From VGDP01 sp964530335 (GTDB lineage Bacteria > Pseudomonadota > Alphaproteobacteria > SP197): a stretch of 64,000 nt of DNA. Below the pieces are notes generated by a model that worked only from the letters and a program-made list of their open reading frames with translations, had not been told where the DNA came from and did no database searches. Position numbers and translations under genes: made by a program. The DNA lies in NCBI GenBank assembly GCA_964530335.1, contig CAZGYG010000004.1, positions 1-64,000 on the forward strand, in the 5' to 3' direction. This document shows positions 26,548-35,762 of the stretch, piece by piece. Numbering within the stretch: position 1 is the first letter of the stretch; the number at the start of each line of letters is the position of its first letter.

Positions 26548-27230
26548 ATCCGGAGCCAGCGCCGGTTGACGGCGTAGACCAGGACGAGCACGCCGAACGA
26601 GATCGCCAGCAGCAGCGCCGACATGCCGTGGGCGTAGCCGTACTCGAGCGATTCCACATGGTCGTAGATGGCGATGGACACCACCCGGGTGGTGCCCGGG
26701 ATGTTGCCGCCGACCATGAGCACGACGCCGAACTCGCCCAGCGTGTGGGCGAAGCCCATGACCGCGGCGGTGACGAAGCCGCGCAGCGCGAGCGGCGCGG
26801 CCACGGTGGCGAAGCGGTCCCAAGGTCCGGCGCTGAGCACGGCGGCGGCCTCGAGCGGCCCTTCGCCGACCGCCTCGAACGCGTTCTGCAGCGGCTGCAC
26901 GACGAAGGGCAGGGAATAGACCACCGAGGCGACGACAAGGCCGGCGAAGGTGAAGGTCAGCGGCTGGCCGGCGAGCCCGAGCCAGGCCGCGCCGAGCGGG
27001 CCGTTGGGCCCGAGCAGGATCAACAGGTAGAAGCCGATGACCGTGGGCGGCAGCACCAGGGGCAGGGCGACGACCGCCTCGAAGATCGCCTTGCCGCGCA
27101 CGCGGGTGCGCGCGAGCCACCAGGCGAGCGGTGTGCCCACCGCCAGCAGGGCGACGACCGTGACCAGGGCGAGCTTGAGCGTCAGCCACAAGGGCTCGAG
27201 CTCGCCCGACAGCGCTGCCTCGACCGACAC
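26544..27230 (-). CDS. modB: Molybdate ABC transporter permease ModB
   Basis: A 228-residue inner-membrane permease with about five or six helices. Diagnostic segments are ALPLVLPPTVIGFYLL early on, the EAA loop EAAAVLSAGPWDRFATVAAP, and AHTLGEFGVVLMVGG, a hallmark of ModB. It forms a homodimer with ModC on the cytoplasmic side. It lies 45 bases downstream of modA. Confidence 0.92.
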   Translation of the reverse strand: MSVEAALSGELEPLWLTLKLALVTVVALLAVGTPLAWWLARTRVRGKAIFEAVVALPLVLPPTVIGFYLLILLGPNGPLGAAWLGLAGQPLTFTFAGLVVASVVYSLPFVVQPLQNAFEAVGEGPLEAAAVLSAGPWDRFATVAAPLALRGFVTAAVMGFAHTLGEFGVVLMVGGNIPGTTRVVSIAIYDHVESLEYGYAHGMSALLLAISFGVLVLVYAVNRRWLRI

Positions 27231-27275
27231 GTTGCCTCCGTCCCGTACGGCGGCCGATCTTAGCCCGGGCGTCGC

Positions 27276-28028
27276 CTACGGTGTCGTGCCGTAACCGAAG
27301 GCGCGGATCGTCGCCTGGGCCTCGGCGCCCTTCAGGAAGTCGAGAAAGGCCAGGGCCGCGGCGTTGTCCGCGCCGTGCGCCAGCAGCACGGCCTGCTGCT
27401 CGATCGGCGCGTGGAGCTCGGGGTCCACATCCCAGCGGCAGCCCGGCCCGGCCGGGTCCGCGATGACCTGGGACAACGCGACGAACCCGGCCTCGGCGTT
27501 GGCGGTGGCGATGAAGGCGTAGGTCTGGCCCACGTCCTGGCCCTGGACGATGCGCGCCTCGACCTGGTCCCACAGGCCGAGTGCCTCCAGCGTCTCCCGC
27601 GCCGCCCGCCCGTAGGGCGCGATGGCCGGGTTCGCGATCGCGATTCGGCTGGCGGCGCGCAGGACATCCAGGCAGTCCTTGCCGGTCGCGGCCGGGCTGC
27701 GGCTCAGCAGCACGAGGCGGCCGTAGGCGTAGGCGAAACGGTTGGCGGCGATGGCGACGCCGTCCTCGACCAGGGCGGCGGGGCGCCCGGCGTCGGCGGC
27801 GAGGAACACGTCGAACGGCGCGCCCTGGCGGATCTGGGCGTAGAGCTGGCCGGTCGAGGCGGCGGCGATCGCGATGGCGTGGCCGGTCGCCGCCGTGAAA
27901 GCCGGCGCGAGCGCCTTGAGAGGCTGGGCGAAGTTGGTGGCGACCGCGACGATCGCGGTCTCGGCCCGCGCCGTGACCGCGGCGAGCGCGATGGCGAGCG
28001 CCGCGACCCAGCCGAACCGTGCGACCAT
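27276..28028 (-). CDS. modA: Molybdate-binding periplasmic protein ModA
   Basis: A 250-residue periplasmic protein. The Sec signal is at residues 1-22 (WVAALAIALAAVTARA). The mature sequence has ATNFAQPLKALAPAF, STGQLYAQIRQGAPFDVFL, the ligand-contacting IANPAIAPYGRAA and QTYAFIATANAEAGFVALSQV, which follow ModA from end to end. The ATG at 28028 is taken; a TTG four codons upstream is possible. Only 11 bases separate it from the phaR stop, so modABC may be transcribed with phaR. Confidence 0.9.
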   Translation of the reverse strand: MVARFGWVAALAIALAAVTARAETAIVAVATNFAQPLKALAPAFTAATGHAIAIAAASTGQLYAQIRQGAPFDVFLAADAGRPAALVEDGVAIAANRFAYAYGRLVLLSRSPAATGKDCLDVLRAASRIAIANPAIAPYGRAARETLEALGLWDQVEARIVQGQDVGQTYAFIATANAEAGFVALSQVIADPAGPGCRWDVDPELHAPIEQQAVLLAHGADNAAALAFLDFLKGAEAQATIRAFGYGTTP

Positions 28029-28039
28029 CGCCGTCCGGA

Positions 28040-28630
28040 TCAGCCTCCCGCCTTGCGGGCGAGCGCGTCGATCTGCCGCTTCAGCGCCTCGATCTGGTCC
28101 TTGAGGTCGGTGAGTTCGCCGGTCCTCGCGGGGGGAGCGTCGCCGGCGGCGGCGGCGGGCGCGGCCTGGGCGAAGGGGTAGAACATGCCCAGCGCCTTCT
28201 GGAACATGGCCGTGTTCTCCTTGGCCAGGCCCTCGAGCTGGCCGAATGGGTAGAAGCCGCCGAAGGCCTCCTGGACCACCGTACGGTACTGCTCCTGGTT
28301 GTGTTTGAACGCCGACATGCTGAGCTCGAGGTAGCGGGGCACGAAGCTCTGCAGGTTGTCGCCGTAATAGCCGATGAGCTGGCGCAGGAAACCGATCGGC
28401 AGCAGGCTCGGCCCCTTGGACTCCTCCTCCAGGATGATCTGGGTCAGGACCCCATGGGTGATGTCGTCGCCGGATTTGGCGTCGAACACGACGAAATCGG
28501 TGCCGTCCTTGACCATGCGGCAAAGATGGTCGAGCGTGACGTAGCTCGACGTCGCCGTGTTGTAGAGCCGACGATTGGCGTATTTCTTGATGACAATCCG
28601 TTCCTTGCCCGCTTCGGTCGGCTCGGCCAT
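28040..28630 (-). CDS. phaR: Polyhydroxyalkanoate synthesis repressor PhaR
   Basis: A 196-residue regulator. The N-terminal PHB/PHA accumulation regulator DNA-binding domain is nearly canonical: RIVIKKYANRRLYNTATSSY, then VTLDHLCRMVKDG, FVVFDAKSGDDIT and LTQIILEEE. The middle binds PHB granules or phasins, and the C-terminus ends in a short coiled coil (LKDQIEALKRQIDALARK). PhaR senses PHB granules and represses phasin and synthase genes. AAGGAG precedes the ATG. It diverges from the coiled-coil and PHA-synthase-like genes, its likely targets. Confidence 0.93.
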   Translation of the reverse strand: MAEPTEAGKERIVIKKYANRRLYNTATSSYVTLDHLCRMVKDGTDFVVFDAKSGDDITHGVLTQIILEEESKGPSLLPIGFLRQLIGYYGDNLQSFVPRYLELSMSAFKHNQEQYRTVVQEAFGGFYPFGQLEGLAKENTAMFQKALGMFYPFAQAAPAAAAGDAPPARTGELTDLKDQIEALKRQIDALARKAGG

Positions 28631-28731
28631 GGCCGTGGCTCCTTCGCGCTGCGCGCGCCGCCTGAATCTGGCCCCTGCCTACCTTCTTCGCAAGCGCACA
28701 CAGAATTTTCGCAGCGCGGTATATTGCCGCC

Positions 28732-29088
28732 ATGAGCGAGGACAAGACGAAGACCAAGGACGGGGCCATGGCCGAGGGCAAGGACCACGCCGATCTGGCG
28801 CGCCGGTATCTGGACCTGTGGCAACGGCAGGTGGCCGCGATGGCCACCGACCCCGCCCTGGTCGAACTGGCCCGCCGCTTCTTCCAGCCGTTCGGGACCG
28901 GCGATGGCGCTGACGCCGCAACGGCCAGGTCCGCGCCCGCTGCCGCTGCATCTGGCGACATCGTGGCTCGTCTCGACGAGCTCGCTCGCCGCCTTGCCGC
29001 TTGCGAGGAGCGGCTCGCTGCCCTGGAGCCCGGAGCTCGAGGCGGCGGGGCAGGCGCTCGCCCACGAGCTCGCCGCCGCCGATCCTGA
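28732..29088 (+). CDS. Small coiled-coil protein, possible PHA synthase accessory subunit
   Basis: A 118-residue protein of unrecognised family. The N-terminus is charged, followed by ARRYLDLWQRQVAAMATDPA, which recalls the Trp-containing helices of phasin/PhaE-like proteins. Then comes an Ala-rich linker and a heptad-like helix IVARLDELARRLAACEERL. The tail is Gly/Arg-rich, perhaps only because it overlaps the next gene. The last 185 bases overlap the PHA-synthase-like frame. A TATATT at 28720-28725 lies only six bases before the ATG, and no ribosome site is visible, so a leaderless mRNA is possible. Confidence 0.6.
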   Translation: MSEDKTKTKDGAMAEGKDHADLARRYLDLWQRQVAAMATDPALVELARRFFQPFGTGDGADAATARSAPAAAASGDIVARLDELARRLAACEERLAALEPGARGGGAGARPRARRRRS

Positions 29089-30118
29089 GGCCCTGGCCCG
29101 CGCGGTCGGGGACGAGGCGGAGCATCGCCTCGCCAGCCTGGTCGACGGGGTCGAGGCCTACCAGCGCCATCCTTACCGGCGCCAGCCGCCGGCCGTGCGC
29201 GTGGCCTGGCAGGCGGGCACGACGCGCCTGCTCGATTACGGCCCGCCGGGCGCGCCGCCATTGCTCGTGGTGCCGTCGCTCATCAACCGGGCCTACGTGC
29301 TCGACCTGGCGCCCGAATGCAGCCTGCTCGGCGCGCTCAAGGCGCAAGGCCTGCGGCCGTACCTGGTCGACTGGGATGCTCCCGGCGCGGCCGAGCGCGC
29401 GTTCACGTTTACGGATTACATCGCCGGCCGGCTCGAGCGCGCGCTCGACGCCGTGCTGGCCGAATCGGGCCCGCCGGTCGTGATCGGCTACTGCATGGGC
29501 GGCAACCTGGCGCTGGCGCTGGCGCTTCGGCGCCGCCGCGACATCGCCGGGCTCGCCCTGCTGGCGACGCCGTGGGACTTCGGCCAGGACGCGCCGCCGT
29601 ACGCGCGCCTGTTCGCCACGCCGGCGGCGCGCTGGGCGCTGCGCCGGATGGGCATGCTGCCCGTCGACCTGATCCAGGCTCTGCTGGCCACGCTCGACCC
29701 CAACCAGGTGCCGAACAAGATGCGGTCGTTCGCCCGCCTCGATCCGTCGTCGGCGTCGTCGCGCGTGTTCGTCGCGCTCGAGGACTGGCTCAACGACGGC
29801 GTGGCGCTGGCCGGGCCGGTGGCCGAGGAATGCCTGGCCGGCTGGTACGGGCTCAACGAACCCGCGCGAGGGGCTTGGCGCGTGGCCGGCGAGCCGGTGT
29901 TGCCCGAGTCCTGGCCGGGGCCGACGCTCGTGGTCGTGCCGGCGCGCGACCGCATCGTGCCGCCGGCCTCCGCCGAGGCCCTGGCCCGCGCCTTGCCCGG
30001 GGCGCAAGTGCTGCGCCCGGCGGCCGGTCACATCGGCATGGTCGTCGGACGCAACGCCCTGACCGTGCTGTGGCGCCCGCTCGGCGACTGGCTGGCCGCG
30101 ACGCTTTCCCGCGCGTGA
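28904..30118 (+). CDS. PHA synthase-like alpha/beta hydrolase
   Basis: A 404-residue protein close to class III PHA synthases and related alpha/beta hydrolases. The N-terminus has PRPLPLHLATSWLVSTSSLA and RSGSLPWSPEL. The nucleophile elbow is GYCMGGN with C197 (a Cys as in PhaC), the acid is Asp in VVPARDRIVPP, and the base is His in GHIGMVVG. It likely polymerises or transfers 3-hydroxyacyl units at PHB granules. It is shorter than class I PhaC. It starts inside the preceding gene in another frame and is followed by phaA and phaB, which make its monomer. Confidence 0.78.
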   Translation: MALTPQRPGPRPLPLHLATSWLVSTSSLAALPLARSGSLPWSPELEAAGQALAHELAAADPEALARAVGDEAEHRLASLVDGVEAYQRHPYRRQPPAVRVAWQAGTTRLLDYGPPGAPPLLVVPSLINRAYVLDLAPECSLLGALKAQGLRPYLVDWDAPGAAERAFTFTDYIAGRLERALDAVLAESGPPVVIGYCMGGNLALALALRRRRDIAGLALLATPWDFGQDAPPYARLFATPAARWALRRMGMLPVDLIQALLATLDPNQVPNKMRSFARLDPSSASSRVFVALEDWLNDGVALAGPVAEECLAGWYGLNEPARGAWRVAGEPVLPESWPGPTLVVVPARDRIVPPASAEALARALPGAQVLRPAAGHIGMVVGRNALTVLWRPLGDWLAATLSRA

Positions 30119-30193
30119 CGGGGCGCGGTTGCAATCCCCGCTCCATTGGGGAAAGGTGACGCGAAAGCGGGATCAGGAACGAGGACCACAACC

Positions 30194-31369
<1,176 letters not shown>

Positions 31370-31389
31370 ACGAGCCGGGAGAGCGAGTC

Positions 31390-32112
31390 ATGGCTCGGGT
31401 CGCGCTCGTGACCGGCGGCACGCGCGGCATCGGCGCGGCGATCAGCCGGGCGCTGAAGGACGCCGGCTACAAGGTCGCGGCCAACTACGGCGGCAACCGG
31501 GCCAGGGCCGACGCCTTCTCCCGGGACACCGGCATCCCGAGCTACCAGTGGGACGTCGGCGACTTCAAGGCGACGGCGACCGGCATCGCCAGCGTCACCG
31601 ACGATCTCGGCGCCATCGACGTGCTGGTCAACAACGCCGGCATCACCCGCGACGCGCCGCTGCACCGCATGACCGAGGAGCAGTGGGACGAGGTGATCCG
31701 CGTCGATCTGTCGAGCTGCTACAACACGTGCCGCGCGGTCGTCGACGGCATGCGCGAACGCGGCTTCGGGCGCATCGTCAACATCTCGTCGATCAACGGC
31801 CAGGCCGGCCAGTTCGGCCAGGCCAACTACTCGGCCGCCAAGGCCGGCATCATCGGCTTCACCAAGGCGCTCGCGCTGGAAGGCGCCCGGCGCGGCATCA
31901 CGGTCAACGCCATTTGCCCGGGCTACATCGACACCGAGATGGTCCAGGCGGTGCCCGATAACGTGCTCCAGACCATCATCGCCAGGATTCCGGTGGGGCG
32001 GCTCGGCTCGGCCGAGGAAATCGCCCGCGCGGTCCTGTTCCTGGTCGCCGACGAGGCGGGGTTCGTCACCGGCGCGACGCTGACCATCAACGGCGGCCAG
32101 TACCTGACCTAG
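31390..32112 (+). CDS. phaB: Acetoacetyl-CoA reductase
   Basis: A 240-residue NADPH-dependent SDR reducing acetoacetyl-CoA to (R)-3-hydroxybutyryl-CoA. It has TGGTRGIG, the PhaB-like VAANYGGNRARADAF, VLVNNAGITRDAPLHRM, catalytic Ser in NISSINGQAGQFGQ, YSAAKAG, and the tail FVTGATLTINGGQYLT. GGAGA precedes the ATG. Its place after phaA completes the monomer pathway for the upstream synthase-like protein. Confidence 0.93.
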   Translation: MARVALVTGGTRGIGAAISRALKDAGYKVAANYGGNRARADAFSRDTGIPSYQWDVGDFKATATGIASVTDDLGAIDVLVNNAGITRDAPLHRMTEEQWDEVIRVDLSSCYNTCRAVVDGMRERGFGRIVNISSINGQAGQFGQANYSAAKAGIIGFTKALALEGARRGITVNAICPGYIDTEMVQAVPDNVLQTIIARIPVGRLGSAEEIARAVLFLVADEAGFVTGATLTINGGQYLT

Positions 32113-32273
32113 CTGGATCGCGCCTAGGGCTCAGGCCGACCAACTCGAATTCGGGCGCATTGCCGCCGCGATCGCGTGGGTGGATGAGACGATCCGAGCC
32201 TCGGCTCGCTGGCATCCGTTCAAGACCGTTCGCCGAACTTTTCATCCAAGGCACGACGCCCCAGGGCGATCGC

Positions 32274-32302
32274 TTGACCCATCTTTGGACCGTAATTACA
32301 AT
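32274..32302 (+). promoter_or_regulatory. Strong sigma70-type promoter for mazEF
   Basis: TTGACC (32274-32279), a 17-base spacer and TACAAT (32297-32302) each match the sigma70 consensus at 5 of 6 positions with ideal spacing. The predicted start is about 20 bases before the MazE-like ATG at 32329. The 216-base gap after phaB otherwise holds nothing recognised. Confidence 0.7.
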
Positions 32303-32328
32303 GGGCGTCCAACCATTCGTGGGTCGAG

Positions 32329-32580
32329 ATGAAGGTCAACGTCGTCCGGATCGGAAATTCGCGAGGCATTAGGCTTCCGAAGGCGATCATCGATCAGTGT
32401 CGCTTTGGCGAGAGCGTGGAGCTCGCCGTTCGCGGGGAAACCCTCCACGTCCGGGCCGCCAAGGACGTCCGCGAGGGTTGGAGCGACGCCTTCGCCGCCA
32501 TGGCGGACAACGAAGACGATGGCTTGATCGACGGCGAACAACGACCGACCGCCTGGGACCGGTCGGAATGGCGGTGGTGA
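32329..32580 (+). CDS. MazE/AbrB-type antitoxin
   Basis: An 83-residue protein with an N-terminal SpoVT-AbrB swapped-hairpin DNA-binding domain (VNVVRIGNSRGIRLPKAII; VELAVRGETLHVRAA). The C-terminal half is acidic (MADNEDDGLIDGEQ) and ends WDRSEWRW, the kind of tail that wraps and blocks a MazF toxin. The downstream toxin-like gene overlaps it by 13 bases, supporting a type II toxin-antitoxin module with autorepression at the promoter 27 bases upstream. Confidence 0.85.
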   Translation: MKVNVVRIGNSRGIRLPKAIIDQCRFGESVELAVRGETLHVRAAKDVREGWSDAFAAMADNEDDGLIDGEQRPTAWDRSEWRW

Positions 32581-32903
32581 CCGCGGTTCGACGGTTCGTG
32601 GTCTATCTGGTCGCGCTCGATCCCACCCAGGGCGCCGAACTGCGCAAGACTCGGCCGTGTGTCGTCGTCTCCCCCGACGAGATGAACCGAAACATCGCCA
32701 CCGTGATCGTCGCGCCCATGACGTCGCGATTGCGCGGTTATCCGACGCGCATTCCGACCCGATTCGGCGGAAAAAAGGGCGAAGTGGTCCTCGATCAATT
32801 GCGGACCGTGGACAAGTCCCGCCTGATCCGGCGACTCGGATCACTGGATGCGGCCACGCAAAGGTCCGTGCTCAGGGTTCTGGCCGAAATGTTCGCGCCC
32901 TGA
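32568..32903 (+). CDS. MazF/PemK-type toxin (endoribonuclease family)
   Basis: A 111-residue PemK/MazF-fold protein. Family segments are VYLVALDPTQGAELRKTRPC, VVVSPDEMN, TVIVAPMTS and VVLDQLRTVDKSRL, which include the conserved Arg and Thr of the RNase site. Such toxins cleave mRNA at short sequences; specificity cannot be read here. ATG at 32568 is chosen, overlapping the antitoxin gene; a GTG two codons on is an alternative. The locus is visibly less GC-rich than its surroundings, suggesting acquisition. Confidence 0.88.
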   Translation: MAVVTAVRRFVVYLVALDPTQGAELRKTRPCVVVSPDEMNRNIATVIVAPMTSRLRGYPTRIPTRFGGKKGEVVLDQLRTVDKSRLIRRLGSLDAATQRSVLRVLAEMFAP

Positions 32904-32955
32904 GAGCCGATCACGTGGTGCGAACGAGCGGGCCGGCGAACCGCGCCGTCCCCGG

Positions 32956-33573
32956 CTACACCGGGTCCTTCGGACCCGAGCCCGCCATTGACGGGCGCTT
33001 GGAGAAGGACTTGAACCAGCGGCCGAGCTTGGTCCGGCCCTTGCGCCACTTGAGGTCCGGGAACCGGAAATCGAGGTAGCCGAGCGCGCAGCCCATGGTG
33101 ATCGTGCCCACCGTGGGCGCGCGCCCGATCTCCTTGGCCACGAGCATCGCCTCGAACGCGTCCAGCGCGGTCGTGATCTTCTTCATGTGCTTGTCGACGA
33201 ACGGCTGGTGCTGCTTCTCGGCGGGGCGCTGCTTGCGCTCGCCCATGACCAGCACCGCCGCGTCGAGCACGCCGTCGCCGAGCGCCTGGAGCTTGAGCGC
33301 CTTGAACCGCTTCGGCCCGCGCGCCGGAATCAGCCGGCGCCCCTTGGCCTGGCTGTCGAGGTACTCGCAGATGACCGGGCTGTCGAACAGCACCTCGCCT
33401 TCGTCGGTCACGAGCGCCGGCACCTTGCCCAGCGGGTTGAGGCGATCGAGTCCCGAGGCCGGGTCCGCCGCGTTGGTGGGGACGAGATCGACGCGATCCG
33501 AGAGTCCCTTCTCGGCGGCGGTGACGACGACCTTGCGCACGTAGGGCGAGGTCGGAGAGAAGCGCAGCTTCAT
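32956..33573 (-). CDS. Glutathione S-transferase family protein
   Basis: A 205-residue GST-like protein. The thioredoxin-fold N-terminal domain reads MKLRFSPTSPYVRKVVVTA, with Ser in SPTSPYVRKV as the likely glutathione-activating residue, and the GSH-binding PLGKVPALVTDEGEVLFDSP and ICEYLD. The helical C-terminal domain has a lysine-rich end. ATG at 33573 has AAGGAG upstream. It follows gloB by 17 bases, and both act in glutathione-dependent detoxification. Confidence 0.88.
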   Translation of the reverse strand: MKLRFSPTSPYVRKVVVTAAEKGLSDRVDLVPTNAADPASGLDRLNPLGKVPALVTDEGEVLFDSPVICEYLDSQAKGRRLIPARGPKRFKALKLQALGDGVLDAAVLVMGERKQRPAEKQHQPFVDKHMKKITTALDAFEAMLVAKEIGRAPTVGTITMGCALGYLDFRFPDLKWRKGRTKLGRWFKSFSKRPSMAGSGPKDPV

Positions 33574-33590
33574 CGCGGTCTCCTTAGTCC

Positions 33591-34361
33591 CTAGAAGTTG
33601 TCCTTCAGCCGCCGGACGGCGGCGAACACGGTGGCGGCATCGGCCGCCTCGAGGTTCAGCCGGCGGCGGATTTCCGGGCTTTCGGGCCTGAGGAACGGGT
33701 TGGTCTCCCGCTCCTCGGCCAGCGTCGATGGCACGGTCGGAAGGCCCGCGGCCCGCGCCGCGTCGATCGCGCGCGCCCGCCGGCCGAGCGCCGCGTTGCC
33801 CGGCTCGACGGTGAGCGCGAAGCGCGCGTTGGCCTGGGTGTATTCGTGGCCGCAGTAGACCTGGGTCGCCCCCGGCAGCCGACGCAGCCTGGCGAGGCTC
33901 GACCACATCTGGGCCGGCGTGCCCTCGAACAGACGGCCGCAGCCCAGCGCGAACAGGGTGTCGCCCACGAACAGCGCCTCGGATTCGGCGAACCAGTAGG
34001 CGATGTGGCCGCGGGTGTGGCCGGGTATGTCGAACACCTCGGCCGAGGCCTCGCCGAAGCGATAGACCTCGCCGTCGCCGACGGCCACATCGATTCCGGG
34101 GATGCGCGCCCGATCGGCCAGCGGCCCGACGACCGTGCAGCCGGTCGCCTTCTTGAGCGCCAGGTTGCCGCCGACGTGGTCGCCGTGGTGGTGGGTGTTG
34201 AGGATGTGGGTCAGTCGCCAGCCGCGCGCCCCGAGGGCGGCCAGCACGGGATCGGCCACCGACGGGTCGACGACACCGACCACACCCGCCGCCGCTTCGC
34301 GCACGAGGTAGACGTAGTTGTCCGTGAGGACGGGAATCTGGACGATCTCGAGGCGGGCCAT
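33591..34361 (-). CDS. gloB: Hydroxyacylglutathione hydrolase (glyoxalase II)
   Basis: A 256-residue metallo-beta-lactamase-fold enzyme hydrolysing S-D-lactoylglutathione to lactate and glutathione. The dinuclear metal motif is T56-H57-H58-H59-G-D61-H62, with further ligands in IPGHTRGH, FVGDTLFALGCGR and CGHEYTQANARFAL; the last is specific for GloB. ATG at 34361 is preferred to the GTG at 34367. It diverges from a methyltransferase gene, a conserved alphaproteobacterial neighbourhood. Confidence 0.93.
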   Translation of the reverse strand: MARLEIVQIPVLTDNYVYLVREAAAGVVGVVDPSVADPVLAALGARGWRLTHILNTHHHGDHVGGNLALKKATGCTVVGPLADRARIPGIDVAVGDGEVYRFGEASAEVFDIPGHTRGHIAYWFAESEALFVGDTLFALGCGRLFEGTPAQMWSSLARLRRLPGATQVYCGHEYTQANARFALTVEPGNAALGRRARAIDAARAAGLPTVPSTLAEERETNPFLRPESPEIRRRLNLEAADAATVFAAVRRLKDNF

Positions 34362-34405
34362 GGCCACGGGCCGCCGGGCGGCCCCTATGTTAGAGTCGTG
34401 CGACG

Positions 34406-35155
34406 ATGTACCAAGATGTCGTCGATCTCAACGTCTTCTATAACAGCTTTCGCGGCCAGGTCGCCCGTCGTCAGGTCCGCGCGCGCATTCGCGGCCATTG
34501 GGCCTCGGTCGCCGGCCTCGGCGTGCTTGGGCTCGGTTTCGCGACGCCCTATCTGCGCCTGTTCCGCGACGAGGCCAGGCGCACCGTCGCGGTCATGCCA
34601 GCCGCCCAGGGCATTTCGCCGTGGCCCGGCGACGGGCCGTCGCTGGTTTCGCTGGCCGACGAGACCGAACTGCCGTTTCCCGACGAATCCTTCGATCGCG
34701 TTCTCCTGGTCCACGCCATCGAAACGAGCGAGAGCGTGCGCGCCATGCTGCGCGAGGTGTGGCGCGTGCTCGCGGGCAGCGGCCGGCTGCTGGTCGTGGC
34801 GCCGAACCGGCGCGGCCTGTGGGCGCGCATCGAGAACAACCCGTTCGCCCACGGCCATCCGTTCAGCGAATCCCAGCTCACGCGGCTGCTGCGCGAGGCC
34901 CAGTTCTCGCCCGAGAGCGCGTCGACCGCGCTCTACGTACCGCCGAGCAACCTGCGGCTCGCGCTGCGCGCGGCCGGGGCCTGGGAGAGCATCGGGCATC
35001 GCTGGGGACTGCCCTTCGCCGGCGTGATCCTGGTCGAGGCGACCAAGCGCATCTACGCCGCGACGCCCGAGCGCGCGCGTGCCCGCCGGGCGCGGCTGCG
35101 CCCGGCGTTGGCGTTGCCGGGCGCCCCAGGCGGCGTCACGCCGGGGGGCGGCTGA
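34406..35155 (+). CDS. SAM-dependent methyltransferase-domain protein
   Basis: A 249-residue class I methyltransferase-like protein. The region GVLGLGFATPYLRLFRDEA stands where the SAM motif I lies; its Gly-rich element GLGF is only a partial fit to the usual pattern. LADETELPFPDESFDRVLLV and HAIETSE give motifs II and III. The C-terminus is Arg/Pro-rich. The substrate is unknown. Proteins of this kind are commonly encoded beside gloB. The 3' end overlaps metW tail-to-tail by 20 bases. Confidence 0.75.
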   Translation: MYQDVVDLNVFYNSFRGQVARRQVRARIRGHWASVAGLGVLGLGFATPYLRLFRDEARRTVAVMPAAQGISPWPGDGPSLVSLADETELPFPDESFDRVLLVHAIETSESVRAMLREVWRVLAGSGRLLVVAPNRRGLWARIENNPFAHGHPFSESQLTRLLREAQFSPESASTALYVPPSNLRLALRAAGAWESIGHRWGLPFAGVILVEATKRIYAATPERARARRARLRPALALPGAPGGVTPGGG

Positions 35156-35762
35156 GCAGGAACACGGCCTCGCGCGCGAGGAGGTTGGCGCAACGGCCGA
35201 GCGGCGCGACCGTGCCGTGCTCGCGCACGACCCAGCCGCGTTCGATGACGATGCCGGCACGCCGGCACAGCTCGACGAAGTCGGCGACGGAGCAGGGATG
35301 GATGCTCGGCGTGCGGTACCAGGGCTGTTCGATCAGCGTGCCGCCCGGCACCCGGCCGCCGAACGCGAGTTCGAGGCGCGCGCTCCAATGCCCGAAGTTC
35401 GCGAACGAAACGATCGCGCGCCGGCCGATGCGCAACATCTGCTCGAGCACGCGGCGCGGCCGGCCGACCGCCTGCAGCGTCTGGCTCAGCACGACGACGT
35501 CGAACGAGGCGTCAGGGTAGTCGGCCAGGTCGATGTCCGCGTTGCCCTGGATGACCGAAAGTCCGCGCGTGACGCAGGCGTTGACGCCGGCCATGGAAAG
35601 CTCGATGCCGCGGCCGTCGACCTCCTTCTCGCGCCACAGCGTCTCGAGCAGATGGCCGTCGCCGCAGCCGATGTCGAGCACGCGCGCGCCCTTGGGCACC
35701 AGGTCGGCAACCAGCCGCAAGTCGGGGCGCAGGAGCCGGCGCCCGTCCGCGGCTCCGGTCAT
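35136..35762 (-). CDS. metW: Methionine biosynthesis protein MetW
   Basis: A 208-residue methyltransferase-fold protein. It shows VLDIGCGDGHLLETL (SAM motif I), GIELSMAGVNACV, and the MetW-typical FDVVVLSQTLQAVGRPR, then SFANFGHWSARL and FGGRVPGGTLIEQPWY. MetW works with MetX in homoserine acylation/methionine synthesis. The ATG at 35762 overlaps the metX stop (ATGA), the standard metX-metW arrangement. Confidence 0.93.
   Translation of the reverse strand: MTGAADGRRLLRPDLRLVADLVPKGARVLDIGCGDGHLLETLWREKEVDGRGIELSMAGVNACVTRGLSVIQGNADIDLADYPDASFDVVVLSQTLQAVGRPRRVLEQMLRIGRRAIVSFANFGHWSARLELAFGGRVPGGTLIEQPWYRTPSIHPCSVADFVELCRRAGIVIERGWVVREHGTVAPLGRCANLLAREAVFLLSRPPA

Noticed and set aside
32160..32372. 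70-codon frame between phaB and mazE
   Set aside because: It overlaps the mazE promoter and start, has no ribosome site and no recognisable similarity.
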